A DNA stretch of 64,000 nt from Salinarimonas chemoclinalis (GTDB lineage: Bacteria; Pseudomonadota; Alphaproteobacteria; Rhizobiales; Beijerinckiaceae): contig NZ_JBGMWH010000010.1 in NCBI RefSeq assembly GCF_041514305.1, positions 70,510-134,509 of the forward strand, in the 5' to 3' direction. Positions 50,033 through 59,049 of the stretch are shown here, in pieces (the stretch's first letter is position 1; every line of letters begins with the position of its first letter). The notes under the pieces were generated by a model. The model worked only from the letters and a program-made list of their open reading frames with translations. It was not told the DNA's origin and did no database searches. The translations under genes were made by a program, and so were the position numbers.

Positions 50033-50048
50033 TTGAGGATGGGTTAAC
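50033..50048 (-). promoter_or_regulatory. CtrA-like box upstream of the cell-wall hydrolase gene
   Basis: TTGA (50033-50036), seven bases, TTAAC (50044-50048): one mismatch to TTAA-N7-TTAAC. It lies in the divergent region before a peptidoglycan hydrolase, a function under CtrA control in other alphaproteobacteria. Confidence 0.4.
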
Positions 50049-50155
50049 CGTGCGGCGAGGCCGTGCGACGCTGTGGCCGGCGCGCCACGGGGATGCCGAG
50101 ATCGGCCCGCGTCGCGCCGAGGGGGGCTCCCGCGTCCGAAGGGAGCGGGAGCGCG

Positions 50156-51256
50156 TCAGGCGGCGGCGCGGGCGTCGTCGCCGCGGGCGTAGGCGCGGCC
50201 GAAGCGGTTCTCCAGGAACGCGGCGAGGGCGATGTCCTCCTGGCGCACGAAGCCCGCCTGCGGCAGCACGCCCGTGGCGAGGAGGTCGAGCACCGCGCAC
50301 ACCGCCGAGGCGGTGGTGATCTGGATCGCGGAGTGCACCCGCCCGCCGATCCGCTCGGCGTAGATCTTGCGCGCGAACGTCTCCTGCGTGAGCAGCCCGT
50401 CCTTCTGCCCCGACACCGTGACGAAGACGATGACCACGTCCTGCATCGTCGTGGGCACCGCCTGCTCGAGGATGTCCTTGAGCACCTCGCGGCGCTCGCG
50501 CAGCCGCAGGTCGTCGAGGAGCGCCTTCATCACCGCGCAATGCCCGGGATAGCGGATCGAGCGGTAGTTGAGCGTGCGCACCCGCCCCGCCAGCGTCTCG
50601 CACAGAGTGCCGAGCCCGCCCGAGGTGTTGAACGCCTCGTAGCGCACGCCGTCGAGCGAGAACTCCTCGCGTTCGCCGAGTGCCGCCGCCTGCACGAGCC
50701 GCCCGTCGCGGATCGCCTCGCAGGGCTCGATGTACTCGTTGATCACCCCGTCGGTCGACCAGGTGAGATTGTAGTTGAGCGCGTTCGTGGGGAACTGCGG
50801 CAGCGCGCCGACGCGCAGCCGCACCTCGTCGAGGGATTCGAAGCCAGCCGCGAGGTCGTGCGCGACGATCGAGACGAAGCCCGGCGCGAGCCCGCATTGC
50901 GGAATGAAGGCCGTGCGCGCGCCCTCGGCCAGCGCCTTCACGCGGCGCGTGGTGGCGACGTCCTCGGTGAGGTCGAGGTAGTGCGTGCCGCTCGCCGCCG
51001 CCGCCTCGGCGATCGCCGCGGTGAGCTGGAAGGGGGCGGCCGAGATCACCGCGAAGGCGCCCGAGAGGCGCGCGCGCAGGGCGGCGGCGTCGGCGATGTC
51101 GAGCGCCGCGGCGGTCACCGGCGTGCCCTCCGTCGCCCGGGCGAGGGCCGCCTCGTCGCGATCGGCGAGCGTGACGGCCCAGTCGCCCGTGTCCGCGAGC
51201 ATGCGGGCGACGATGCGGCCGATCTTGCCGGCGCCGACGACGACGATGTTCTTCAT
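50156..51256 (-). CDS. saccharopine dehydrogenase-like oxidoreductase
   Basis: 366 residues. The Rossmann start VVVGAGKIGRIVARML binds NAD(P), and SAAPFQLTAAIAEAAAASGTHYLDLTED is the family core. Members include lysine/saccharopine dehydrogenases. The divergent Lrp-type regulator 114 bp away favours an amino-acid substrate. GGGAG precedes the ATG at 51254-51256. Confidence 0.92.
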   Translation of the reverse strand: MKNIVVVGAGKIGRIVARMLADTGDWAVTLADRDEAALARATEGTPVTAAALDIADAAALRARLSGAFAVISAAPFQLTAAIAEAAAASGTHYLDLTEDVATTRRVKALAEGARTAFIPQCGLAPGFVSIVAHDLAAGFESLDEVRLRVGALPQFPTNALNYNLTWSTDGVINEYIEPCEAIRDGRLVQAAALGEREEFSLDGVRYEAFNTSGGLGTLCETLAGRVRTLNYRSIRYPGHCAVMKALLDDLRLRERREVLKDILEQAVPTTMQDVVIVFVTVSGQKDGLLTQETFARKIYAERIGGRVHSAIQITTASAVCAVLDLLATGVLPQAGFVRQEDIALAAFLENRFGRAYARGDDARAAA

Positions 51257-51370
51257 GAGGTGCTCCCGAGCGGATCCGTTCCTGGCGGATGCCGGCAGGC
51301 TAGCCTTCCGCCGCGGCGGAAACGACGCTACGTTCCGCGTCTTCCGACGCCCGATGGAAGCGAATCGCCG

Positions 51371-51829
51371 ATGCCGATGAACGATACGACGAGCGACAAG
51401 GCGACCACCGACAAGGATCGTGCCCTCATCGCGCTCCTGCGCGAGAACGCGCGCACCCCCGTTGCCGAGATCGCCCGGCGCCTCGGCGTCTCCCGCACCA
51501 CCGTGCAGAGCCGGATCGAGCGGCTGGAGCGCGCGGGCATCGTCGTCGGCTACGGGGCGCGGCTGTCGGCGGACTACGAGGCGGGGCTGGTGCGCGCGCA
51601 CGTCATGATCGTCGCCGCGCCCAAGCTCGCGCCGGCGGTGACGAAGGCGCTCGCGGCAATGCCGGAGCTGCGCCGGCTGCTCTCGGTCTCCGGCACCTTC
51701 GACATGATCGCCGAGGTCGCCGCCGAGAGCGTCGCGGCGCTCGACGCGGTGATCGACCGCATCGGCGTGCTCGACGGGGTCGAGCGGACGCAGACGTCGG
51801 TGGTCCTGGCCACGCGATTCGAACGCTGA
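51371..51829 (+). CDS. Lrp/AsnC family transcriptional regulator
   Basis: 152 residues. The N-terminal winged helix DRALIALLRENARTPVAEIARRLGVSRTTVQSRIERLERAGIV is followed by the RAM ligand domain. It likely senses an amino acid and controls the divergent dehydrogenase gene. Two ATGs, 51371 and 51377, are possible starts. Confidence 0.94.
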   Translation: MPMNDTTSDKATTDKDRALIALLRENARTPVAEIARRLGVSRTTVQSRIERLERAGIVVGYGARLSADYEAGLVRAHVMIVAAPKLAPAVTKALAAMPELRRLLSVSGTFDMIAEVAAESVAALDAVIDRIGVLDGVERTQTSVVLATRFER

Positions 51830-51900
51830 GCAGGCTGGCGCGCGGGCCGCGGCTGCGCTTTGCTGCGCGCCCGTCTCCGCTTTCCGCTCAGGGTCCGTGC

Positions 51901-53079
51901 ATGCCTCCCCGCCTCTCCCCCACCGTCGCCGCGATCCAGTCCCCGCCGATTCCCGAGGCCCAGGCCTGGGCGCGTGCGTGGGACGCCGCGTGCGGGCCGC
52001 TGATCGACCTCTCGCAGGCTGCGCCGGGCGGGGCGCCGCATCCCGACCTGCTGGAGCGGCTCGCCGCCGCCGCCGGCTCGGCGGACGCCGCGCGCTACGG
52101 GCCGATCCTCGGCGACGATGCCCTGCGCGCCGCTCTCGCGGCGGACGTGTCCGGCCTCTACGACGGGCGGGTCGAGGCCGCCGACGTGGCGATCACGGCG
52201 GGCTGCAACGCCGCCTTCGTCACGACGATGCTCGCGATCGCCGCGCCCGGCGACGCGGTGCTGCTGCCGACGCCGTGGTACTTCAACCACGAGATGACGC
52301 TCGCCATGCTCGGAATCGCGGCGCGCCCCCTGCCCTGCCGGGCGCAGGACGGCTTCGTGCCGCGCGCCGAGGAAGCGGACGCGCTCGTGGATACCCTCTC
52401 GGACGCACGGGTGCGCGCGATCGTGCTGGTGACGCCCAACAACCCGACGGGCGCGATCTACCCGCCGGCGACGATCGCCGCCTTCGCCGAACTCGCCCGC
52501 GCGCGCGGGATCTGGCTCGTCGTCGACGAGACCTACCGCGACTTCCTGCCCGCCGGCGCCGGCGCGCCGCACGGGCTGTTCCGCGACGGCCGCTGGCGCG
52601 AGGGCGTCGTCCACCTCTACTCCTTCTCGAAGAGCTACGCCGTGCCCGGCCATCGCCTGGGCGCGCTCGTCGCCGGGCCGGCGCTCGTCGAGGCGGCGGG
52701 GAAGATCCTCGACAACGTGCAGATCTGCCCCGCCCGCGCCGGCCAGGCCGCCGTCGCCTGGGCGATCGCGGCGCTGCGCCCGTGGCGCGAGGAGGCCCGC
52801 GCCACGCTCGAGGGACGCGCCGCCGCCTTCGCCGCGGCGCTGTCGCCGCTGCCCGGCTGGGAGATCGCCTCCATCGGCCCCTACTTCGCCTACGTCCGCC
52901 ACCCCTGGCGCGCCGAGCCGGCCGCGGCCGTCGCCCGCCGCCTCGCCGCCGAGCGCGGCGTGCTGATGCTGCCGGGCAGCTTCTTCGGGCCTGGGCAAGA
53001 GGAGTATCTGCGGGTGGCGTTCGCGAACGTGGACGCGGCGCGGCTGGCGATGGTGGGGGAGCGGCTGGGGGCGGGGTGA
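51901..53079 (+). CDS. PLP-dependent aminotransferase
   Basis: 392 residues. VTPNNPTGAIYPP (Asn), VVDETYRDFLP (Asp/Tyr) and the PLP Lys in SFSKSYAVPGHRLGAL mark class I/II aminotransferases. The substrate is unknown. It follows the Lrp gene by 71 bases in the same direction and may be co-regulated with the dehydrogenase. Confidence 0.94.
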   Translation: MPPRLSPTVAAIQSPPIPEAQAWARAWDAACGPLIDLSQAAPGGAPHPDLLERLAAAAGSADAARYGPILGDDALRAALAADVSGLYDGRVEAADVAITAGCNAAFVTTMLAIAAPGDAVLLPTPWYFNHEMTLAMLGIAARPLPCRAQDGFVPRAEEADALVDTLSDARVRAIVLVTPNNPTGAIYPPATIAAFAELARARGIWLVVDETYRDFLPAGAGAPHGLFRDGRWREGVVHLYSFSKSYAVPGHRLGALVAGPALVEAAGKILDNVQICPARAGQAAVAWAIAALRPWREEARATLEGRAAAFAAALSPLPGWEIASIGPYFAYVRHPWRAEPAAAVARRLAAERGVLMLPGSFFGPGQEEYLRVAFANVDAARLAMVGERLGAG

Positions 53080-53095
53080 TGAGCACGCGCGCATG

Positions 53096-53614
53096 TCAGT
53101 GGTGGAGCAATGCGCGAATATCCTTGAGCAGCATGAAGAGGTGGAAAGGATCGCTCGGGCTCGGCTCGAACTCGTATCGCACGTACCAGTCACGCGCCGC
53201 GTCGTCCTTCGCGTGGACGAGGAGGGCGCGAATTCCGGCGTGATCGGCAACGCTGAGCGTACGCAGCAGGGCATTCTGCAGGAGCTCGCTTCCGATGCCG
53301 ACACGCTGCTCGGTCGAATCGACGGCGAGCCGCGCGAGCAGCACGACTGGAACCGGATGCCTCGCGAGCCCTTTCGCGACGCGCGGCGGGACCAGGTCGG
53401 GATCGACGGAGCCCACGGTGAGGCTGTAGTAGCCGATCACGCGGCTCGCGCCTCGGCACAGCACGAACGTGCGCGCGCTGCCCGCCTTCTGGTTCGTCAG
53501 CGCGAAGCGTTTCAGAAACCGGTCGAGGGCCTCGCGACCGCACGAGAAGGTCTCGACGTCGTGATCGCCGCGGAGCGGCTCGATCGCGCGCAGGGCCTCG
53601 GTCGCAACGGTCAC
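53096..53614 (-). CDS. TacT-like GNAT toxin
   Basis: 172 residues. GNAT fold with VLCRGASRVIGYYSLT, PVVLLARLAVDSTEQRVGIGSELL (acetyl-CoA loop QRVGIGS) and DWYVRYEFEPSPSDPFHLF at the end, the hallmark Tyr block of DUF1778-linked GNAT toxins that acetylate charged tRNA. It starts at GTG 53612-53614, overlapping the antitoxin stop in GTGA. The coupling and partner make the toxin call firm. Confidence 0.92.
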   Translation of the reverse strand: MTVATEALRAIEPLRGDHDVETFSCGREALDRFLKRFALTNQKAGSARTFVLCRGASRVIGYYSLTVGSVDPDLVPPRVAKGLARHPVPVVLLARLAVDSTEQRVGIGSELLQNALLRTLSVADHAGIRALLVHAKDDAARDWYVRYEFEPSPSDPFHLFMLLKDIRALLHH

Positions 53615-53886
53615 TCGATAATGCTCTTCTTCGCGAGAAGAGCCGCGAGCCGCGGCTTGTGGACGACGGGCCTGTCGAGAATCTCGTTGAAGGCCTTCCA
53701 ACGTTCCTCGTCGAGGCGGAAGGTCCGGCGGTCCATGAGTGCTTCCTCGGCCGCAGTGACCCCAGCGTCCACGAGGAAATCCGTCACATTCTTGTGGGAG
53801 GCGATCGCCGCCTGCTGAAGGAGTGCCTTGACCTCCGCCGTCGTCCGAATCTCGATCCTCTCCGCCTTCGCTTCCCGGGTCGCCAT
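53611..53886 (-). CDS. TacA-like DUF1778 antitoxin
   Basis: 91 residues. The ribbon-helix-helix part is ERIEIRTTAEVKALLQQAAI and NVTDFLVDAGV, followed by a C-terminal tail with FRLDEERWKAFNEILDRPV that binds the toxin, exactly the DUF1778 pattern. GAGGAG precedes the ATG at 53884-53886. A palindromic operator lies 37 bases upstream. Confidence 0.93.
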   Translation of the reverse strand: MATREAKAERIEIRTTAEVKALLQQAAIASHKNVTDFLVDAGVTAAEEALMDRRTFRLDEERWKAFNEILDRPVVHKPRLAALLAKKSIIE

Positions 53887-53922
53887 GATCCGCTCCTCGC
53901 CTTCGTCTGTCGAGAGATAGCA

Positions 53923-53939
53923 TACGGACATTGTCCGTA
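53923..53939 (-). promoter_or_regulatory. 17-bp palindromic operator of the TacAT-like pair
   Basis: TACGGACA-T-TGTCCGTA is a perfect 8-1-8 palindrome, 37 bases upstream of the antitoxin start. DUF1778 antitoxins autorepress through such sites with the toxin as cofactor. Binding is inferred. Confidence 0.75.
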
Positions 53940-54032
53940 CCAGTCCTCCGGCTCACGTCGCCGGCGCCTCTCGCTTTCCCCGCCCGATCCGATAATCTAG
54001 CCCGGTCCGAACGTTAGGCGGGGTCCCCCTCC

Positions 54033-57000
54033 ATGGTCGCCGGCTGGGCCGTCGTCGTCACGGCCCTCCTCTATCTGTCGCTCCTCTTCGCCGTCGCCCA
54101 TTGGGGCGATCGGTCGGGGGCGGGGCTCGTGGCGGGACGGGCGCGGCCGTGGGTCTACGCGCTGGCGCTGGCGGTCTACTGCACCTCGTGGACCTTCTAC
54201 GGGTCGGTCGGGCTCGCGACGGGGTCGGGCCTCGACTTCCTGATGATCTATCTCGGGCCGATCCTGGTCTTCGTCTTCGGGCACCGGGTGCTGGCGCGGA
54301 TCGTGCGCATCGCCAAGGACCAGAACATCACCTCGGTGGCGGACTTCGTCGCCGCCCGCTACGGCAAGTCGGAGCGCGTGGCGGCGCTCGTCTGCCTCAT
54401 CGCGGTGGTCGGCTCGCTGCCCTACATCGCGCTCCAGCTCAAGGCGGTCTCCTCGTCGCTCGACGTCTTCCTCGCCGCCGACGAGACCATGGCCTACGCC
54501 CGCACGACCTTCCCGATGTTCGGCGATCTCGCCTTCGTCGTCGCCGTCGTGCTCGCCTTCTTCGCGGTGGGCTTCGGCACGCGCCACGCCGACGCGACCG
54601 AGCACCAGGACGGGCTCGTGCTGGCCATCTCGCTCGAGAGCGTGGTCAAGCTCGTCGCGTTCCTGATGGTGGGCTTCTGGACCATCGCGGTCGTCTTCGG
54701 CGGCCTGCCCGGCCTCGTCGAGCGCCTGGCGAGCCCCCAACCGGGGCAGGTCTCGATGGGCGAGTTCCTCGGGCAGACCTCGAGCCCGGGCTACCTCGCG
54801 ACGCTGGCGCTGCTCTCGGCGATCGCCATCGTCATGCTGCCGCGCCAGTTCCACATGGGCGTCGTCGAGAGCCGCGAGCCGGAGGACCTGCGCCGGGCGG
54901 CCTGGCTCTTCCCGCTCTACCTCGTGCTGATCAACGTCTTCGTCGTGCCGATCGCCATCGCCGGCGCGGACGCGCTCGCGCCCGGCACGGTCGATGCCGA
55001 CATGACCGTTCTCGGCCTGCCGCTGACCCAGGGCGCGGGGGCGATGGCGCTCGTCGCCTTCATCGGCGGACTCTCGGCGGCGACGGCGATGGTGATCGTC
55101 GAGTCGGTCGCGCTGGCGATCATGATCTCGAACCACCTCGTCATCCCGCTCGTCCTGCGTCGCCGCGGCGCGTTCGCCAGCGCCGCGGCGCCCGGCGAGC
55201 GCGGCGGCGTGCCGGACGATCTCGGCGGGTTCGTCCTCGTCGTGCGGCGCATCGCGATCATCGCGATGATCATGCTCGCCTACCTCTACTACCGCGCGGC
55301 GGGCGACGCGGCGCTCGCCGCGATCGGGCTCCTCTCGTTCGCGGCGCTGGCGCAGATCGCGCCGGCCTTCATCGGCGGGCTGATCTGGCGACGCGGCACG
55401 GCGGCGGGCGCGGCGGCGGGGCTCGGGATCGGCTTCCTGGTGTGGGCCTACACGCTGATGCTGCCCTCGATCGCCTGGCACTCGCCGCTCGTCGACGGCC
55501 TCCTCGCCGTGGGTCCCTTCGGCATCGAGAGCCTGCGGCCGACGAGCCTGTTCGGCACGAGCCTGCCGGAGCTCACCCACGGCGTGGTCTGGAGCCTGGG
55601 TCTCAACATCGCGGCCTACGTCCTCGTCTCGCTCGCGCGCCCGATGACGGCCCTCGAGCGGCTCCAGGCCGCCGCCTACATGCCGGCGGCGGACGCGCCG
55701 GCCGCGCCCTCCTTCCGCTTCTTCCGCGCCGTCGTGACGGTCGACGAGCTGCGCTCGAGCGTCGCGCGCTACCTCGGCGAGGAGCGCGCCAACCGGTCCT
55801 TCGAAGGCTTCGCCTCCGCCCGCGGCGCGCGGCTCGAAGCCGGCGCGGAGGCGGACATCCACCTCCTGCGCTACGCCGAGCACCTCCTCGCCTCGGCGAT
55901 CGGCGCGGCTTCGGCGCGTCTCGCGCTCTCGCTCGTGCTCAAGCGCCGCAACGTCTCCACGGCGGACGCGCTCAAGCTGCTCGACGACGCCTCGGCCGCC
56001 ATCCAGGCCAACCGCGACCTGCTCCAGCACGCGCTCGACCATGCGCGCCAGGGCATCACCGTGCTCGACTCGGACCTGCACATCCTGTGCTGGAACCGCG
56101 CCTTCGTCGATCTCTACGACCTTCCGCCGGACTTCGTGCGCGTTGGGCTCTCGCTCGACGAGATCGTGCGCTTCAACGCGAGCCGGGGCTCCTACGGGCC
56201 GGGCGCCATCGAGCAGCAGATCGCCCAGCGCATCGACTCCTTCGTCCACGAGACGGCGCCGGTGCGCCTGCGGCTCTACCCGGACGAGCGCGTCATCGAG
56301 ATCCGCACGACGCCGCTGCCGGACGGCGGCTTCGTCACCACCTACACGGACGTCACCGAGGCGGTCGTCGCCGAGGAGGCGCGCGCCCGCAACGCCGAGG
56401 AGCTGGAGCGGCGCGTCGCGGAGCGCACCGAGGAGCTCACCCGCCTCAACGAGGCGCTCACCCGCGCCAAGGCGGAAGCGGAGGAGGCGAACGCCTCGAA
56501 GACGCGCTTCCTCGCCGCCGCCTCGCACGACATTCTCCAGCCGCTCAACGCCGCGCGCCTCTACGCGACCGCGCTCGTCGAGCGGGATCGCACCGGCGGC
56601 GACGCGACGCTCGCGGAGAACGTCGACGCCTCGCTCGACGCGGTGGAGGAGATTCTCACCGCGCTCCTCGACATCTCGCGCCTCGACACCGGCGCGATGA
56701 AGCCGCAATGGTCGAGCTTCCGCCTCGACGAGATGCTCCGCCAACTCCAGCGCGAGTTCGAGCCCGTCGCCGCCGAGAAGGGCCTGCGCCTGCGCTTCGT
56801 CGCGCCCTCCCTCACCGTGCGCTCGGACCGGCGCCTGCTGCGCCGGCTCCTGCAGAACCTGATCTCGAACGCGATCAAGTACACGCCGTCGGGGGCGGTG
56901 CTGGTGGGCGCGCGCCGGCGCGGAGGCCGGCTGCGGCTCGACGTGCTCGACACCGGGCTCGGCATCCCCCAGTCGAAGCAGCGCATCGTCTTCCGCGAGT

Positions 57001-57596
57001 TCCAGCGGCTCGACCAGGGCGCCAAGGTGGCGCGGGGGCTCGGGCTCGGGCTCTCGATCGTCGAGCGCATCGCGCGCGTGCTCGCCCACGAGCTCGATCT
57101 CTCCTCGGAGAGCGGGCGCGGCTCGCGCTTCTCGGTGCTGCTGCCCGTCGTCGCCCCGCTGCCCGCGATGGCGCAGCCGGCGGAGGCGCCCGTCGTGCCG
57201 TCGATGCCGCTCGCGGGCCTGCGCGTGCTGGCCATCGACAACGAGCCGGCGATCCTCGAGGGCATGCGCACCCTGCTCGGCGGCTGGGGGTGCCGCATGA
57301 CGACCGCCGCGTCGCTGAAGGAGGCGATGGAGCGCCTGCGCCACGAGCCACACGGCCCGGACGTCGTCATCGCCGACTACCACCTCGACGAGGGCACCGG
57401 CATCGAGGCGATCGCCGCCCTGCGCTGGAAGCTCGGCGACCTCCCCGCCATCCTGCTGACCGCCGACCGCACGCTGCCCGTGCGCGACGAGGCGACGGAG
57501 AAGCAGATCCACGTGCTCAACAAGCCGCTCAAGCCCGCCGCGCTCCGGGCGCTCCTCGCCCGCTGGCGCGCGGAACGCCGCGCCGCCGCGGAGTAG
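54033..57596 (+). CDS. hybrid sensor histidine kinase with SLC5-type transporter domain (CbrA/NahK-like)
   Basis: 1187 residues. An N-terminal sodium/solute symporter-like domain of about 13 helices (1-540) is followed by a PAS region near 670-770 (DHARQGITVLDSDLHILCWNR), a coiled coil, a HisKA domain with the phospho-acceptor His832 (ASHDILQPLNAARLY), an HATPase with NLISNAIKYTPSG, DTGLGIP and GLGLGLSIVERI, and a C-terminal receiver with the phospho-acceptor Asp1115 (IADYHLDEGTG). It may couple uptake or sensing of a substrate to a phosphorelay. No response regulator gene is near, so the output partner lies elsewhere. Confidence 0.94.
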   Translation: MVAGWAVVVTALLYLSLLFAVAHWGDRSGAGLVAGRARPWVYALALAVYCTSWTFYGSVGLATGSGLDFLMIYLGPILVFVFGHRVLARIVRIAKDQNITSVADFVAARYGKSERVAALVCLIAVVGSLPYIALQLKAVSSSLDVFLAADETMAYARTTFPMFGDLAFVVAVVLAFFAVGFGTRHADATEHQDGLVLAISLESVVKLVAFLMVGFWTIAVVFGGLPGLVERLASPQPGQVSMGEFLGQTSSPGYLATLALLSAIAIVMLPRQFHMGVVESREPEDLRRAAWLFPLYLVLINVFVVPIAIAGADALAPGTVDADMTVLGLPLTQGAGAMALVAFIGGLSAATAMVIVESVALAIMISNHLVIPLVLRRRGAFASAAAPGERGGVPDDLGGFVLVVRRIAIIAMIMLAYLYYRAAGDAALAAIGLLSFAALAQIAPAFIGGLIWRRGTAAGAAAGLGIGFLVWAYTLMLPSIAWHSPLVDGLLAVGPFGIESLRPTSLFGTSLPELTHGVVWSLGLNIAAYVLVSLARPMTALERLQAAAYMPAADAPAAPSFRFFRAVVTVDELRSSVARYLGEERANRSFEGFASARGARLEAGAEADIHLLRYAEHLLASAIGAASARLALSLVLKRRNVSTADALKLLDDASAAIQANRDLLQHALDHARQGITVLDSDLHILCWNRAFVDLYDLPPDFVRVGLSLDEIVRFNASRGSYGPGAIEQQIAQRIDSFVHETAPVRLRLYPDERVIEIRTTPLPDGGFVTTYTDVTEAVVAEEARARNAEELERRVAERTEELTRLNEALTRAKAEAEEANASKTRFLAAASHDILQPLNAARLYATALVERDRTGGDATLAENVDASLDAVEEILTALLDISRLDTGAMKPQWSSFRLDEMLRQLQREFEPVAAEKGLRLRFVAPSLTVRSDRRLLRRLLQNLISNAIKYTPSGAVLVGARRRGGRLRLDVLDTGLGIPQSKQRIVFREFQRLDQGAKVARGLGLGLSIVERIARVLAHELDLSSESGRGSRFSVLLPVVAPLPAMAQPAEAPVVPSMPLAGLRVLAIDNEPAILEGMRTLLGGWGCRMTTAASLKEAMERLRHEPHGPDVVIADYHLDEGTGIEAIAALRWKLGDLPAILLTADRTLPVRDEATEKQIHVLNKPLKPAALRALLARWRAERRAAAE

Positions 57597-57602
57597 CGCG
57601 CG

Positions 57603-57750
57603 CCCGCTTCCTCACCGCAGGGGAGGACGACGGCCGAAGGCCGGAGGGTGGGGCGGACGGCGATGCCGCTCGCTCGCATGATCGAACGGCCCCACCGCCC
57701 GCGCGTGCCGCGCGGACTCTTCCCCTGCGGGGCGGATCCCGGGTCGTGGA
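57603..57750. repeat. dispersed intergenic palindromic repeat, copy 2
   Basis: Same block order as copy 1 near 3.8 kb: CCCGCTTCCTC, GGCCGGAGGGTGGGGCGG, a variable middle, GAACGGCCCCACCGCCCG, then TTCCCCTGCGGGGCGGATCC. The outer arms CCTCACCGCAGGGGAGGA and TCTTCCCCTGCGGGG, and the inner GGTGGGGC/GCCCCACC arms, are complementary. It lies downstream of the kinase gene and before the HPP gene. Confidence 0.8.
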
Positions 57751-57860
57751 TGTCGCGAACCATGGATGAAGGTCGCGCTTGCTCCGCGTGGTCGCGTGGG
57801 TGTCAATGGTGCGCGGCGGCGCGCGACGGAACGGCGGGGAGCGATGACGAGGGCGCGATC

Positions 57861-58388
57861 ATGAGCGGGGGCCTGCGCCCGCGGCTGCCGGGCGAGTTCT
57901 GGAAGCGCATGCGGCGCGTCGTGCGCGAGCCCTCCACGCTCGCGGTGCGCTTCGTCCTCGCCGGCTTCGCCACCGCGATCGCGGTCGGCCTGCTCGAGCT
58001 CGCGGCGCTGACGACCCGCACGCCCTATTGGCAGGTGCCCTTCGTCACCTCGATCGCGCTCGTCATCGGCCTGCCCTACGCCGAGGCCTCGACGCGCCGC
58101 GCGCTGATCGGCGGGCACCTCGTCGCCGCGCTCGTCGGCTACGCCGTGCTCTACACGGTGGGGCCCTCGATTCACGCCGCAGCGCTCGCCTGCGGGCTCG
58201 CGGTCACCGCGATGCTCGCGACCCGCACCATGCACCCGCCCGCCGCGGTGAACCCGTTCCTCATCGTCAACGAGAGTCTCGGGCTCGGCTTCCTCGTCGG
58301 CACGATCGTGCCCGGCGCGATCCTGCTCGCGGTCTTCGCCTTCGTCTGGAACGAGGTGATCACGGCGCGGTGGACGAAGGGCCGGTGA
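57861..58388 (+). CDS. HPP family membrane protein
   Basis: 175 residues and four or five helices. The family motif TMHPPAAVNPFLIV near residue 120 is present. HPP proteins are linked to nitrite or other small-anion transport in some organisms; the role here is open. The ATG at 57861 is preceded by GAGGG. The stop is 4 bases from the next convergent stop. Confidence 0.92.
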   Translation: MSGGLRPRLPGEFWKRMRRVVREPSTLAVRFVLAGFATAIAVGLLELAALTTRTPYWQVPFVTSIALVIGLPYAEASTRRALIGGHLVAALVGYAVLYTVGPSIHAAALACGLAVTAMLATRTMHPPAAVNPFLIVNESLGLGFLVGTIVPGAILLAVFAFVWNEVITARWTKGR

Positions 58389-58391
58389 GCC

Positions 58392-58943
58392 TCAGCCCGC
58401 CGCCCTGAGCGCATCCTCCGCCGCGATGAACGCCGCCACCTCCGGCGTCATCGCCGGCGAGGCCGTCTCCGGCACGCCCACCTCGGCGAAGAGCCGCGGG
58501 ACCGGCACGAAGGCCTTCGCGCGACGGTCGTAGAGCCCCGCGCGGACGAGCGCGATGGCGGAGAGGATCTCCGCCCCGTCGCGCCCGCGGGTGACGACCC
58601 GGTGCTCGATCACGACCCACGCCTCGGACCACGCGACGATGCGCGTCTCCAGCCTGAAGCGCCGCCACAGGCGCAGCTCGCGCCGGAAGCGGATCTTGCC
58701 GGCCGACACGATCGGCACCCAGCCGTGCCGGCGGATCGCCGTCCACAGGCCGGTGCGGATCATCAGGTCGACGCGCCCGAGATCCATCAGCGTCCAGTAG
58801 CGGCCGTTGTTCATGTGGAGCGAGACGTCGAGGTCGTGCGGCATCACCCGGAAGGAGAGGCGCGAGGCCTCGGCGATCGGATGCAGCCGCGGGGCGCGCA
58901 GCGCGGCGAGGACGACGGCGAGGAGGCGCAGCCAGAGGTTCAT
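58392..58943 (-). CDS. thioesterase-like hotdog protein
   Basis: 183 residues. After a hydrophobic N-terminal helix comes the motif FRVMPHDLDVSLHMNNGRYWTLMDLGRVD, which carries the acidic active-site residue of 4-hydroxybenzoyl-CoA thioesterase-like proteins, and VIEHRVVTRGRDGAEI. It is of the THEM6-like branch. I take the ATG at 58941-58943; a GTG 15 codons earlier is possible. Confidence 0.88.
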   Translation of the reverse strand: MNLWLRLLAVVLAALRAPRLHPIAEASRLSFRVMPHDLDVSLHMNNGRYWTLMDLGRVDLMIRTGLWTAIRRHGWVPIVSAGKIRFRRELRLWRRFRLETRIVAWSEAWVVIEHRVVTRGRDGAEILSAIALVRAGLYDRRAKAFVPVPRLFAEVGVPETASPAMTPEVAAFIAAEDALRAAG

Positions 58944-59049
58944 CGGCGTCGGGACGGGCTCGGGAACGAGAGCGGGCGGGCGCGCCACCCGGCACGCCCG
59001 CTCGTCTCTATCAGCAAGGCGAGGCGCCGCCCAGCCGCGACGCGCCCGC

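Noticed and set aside
53997..57512. 1171-codon open frame opposite the hybrid kinase
   Set aside because: Low-complexity Arg/Glu/His-rich translation without any recognisable domain; a shadow of the real gene.
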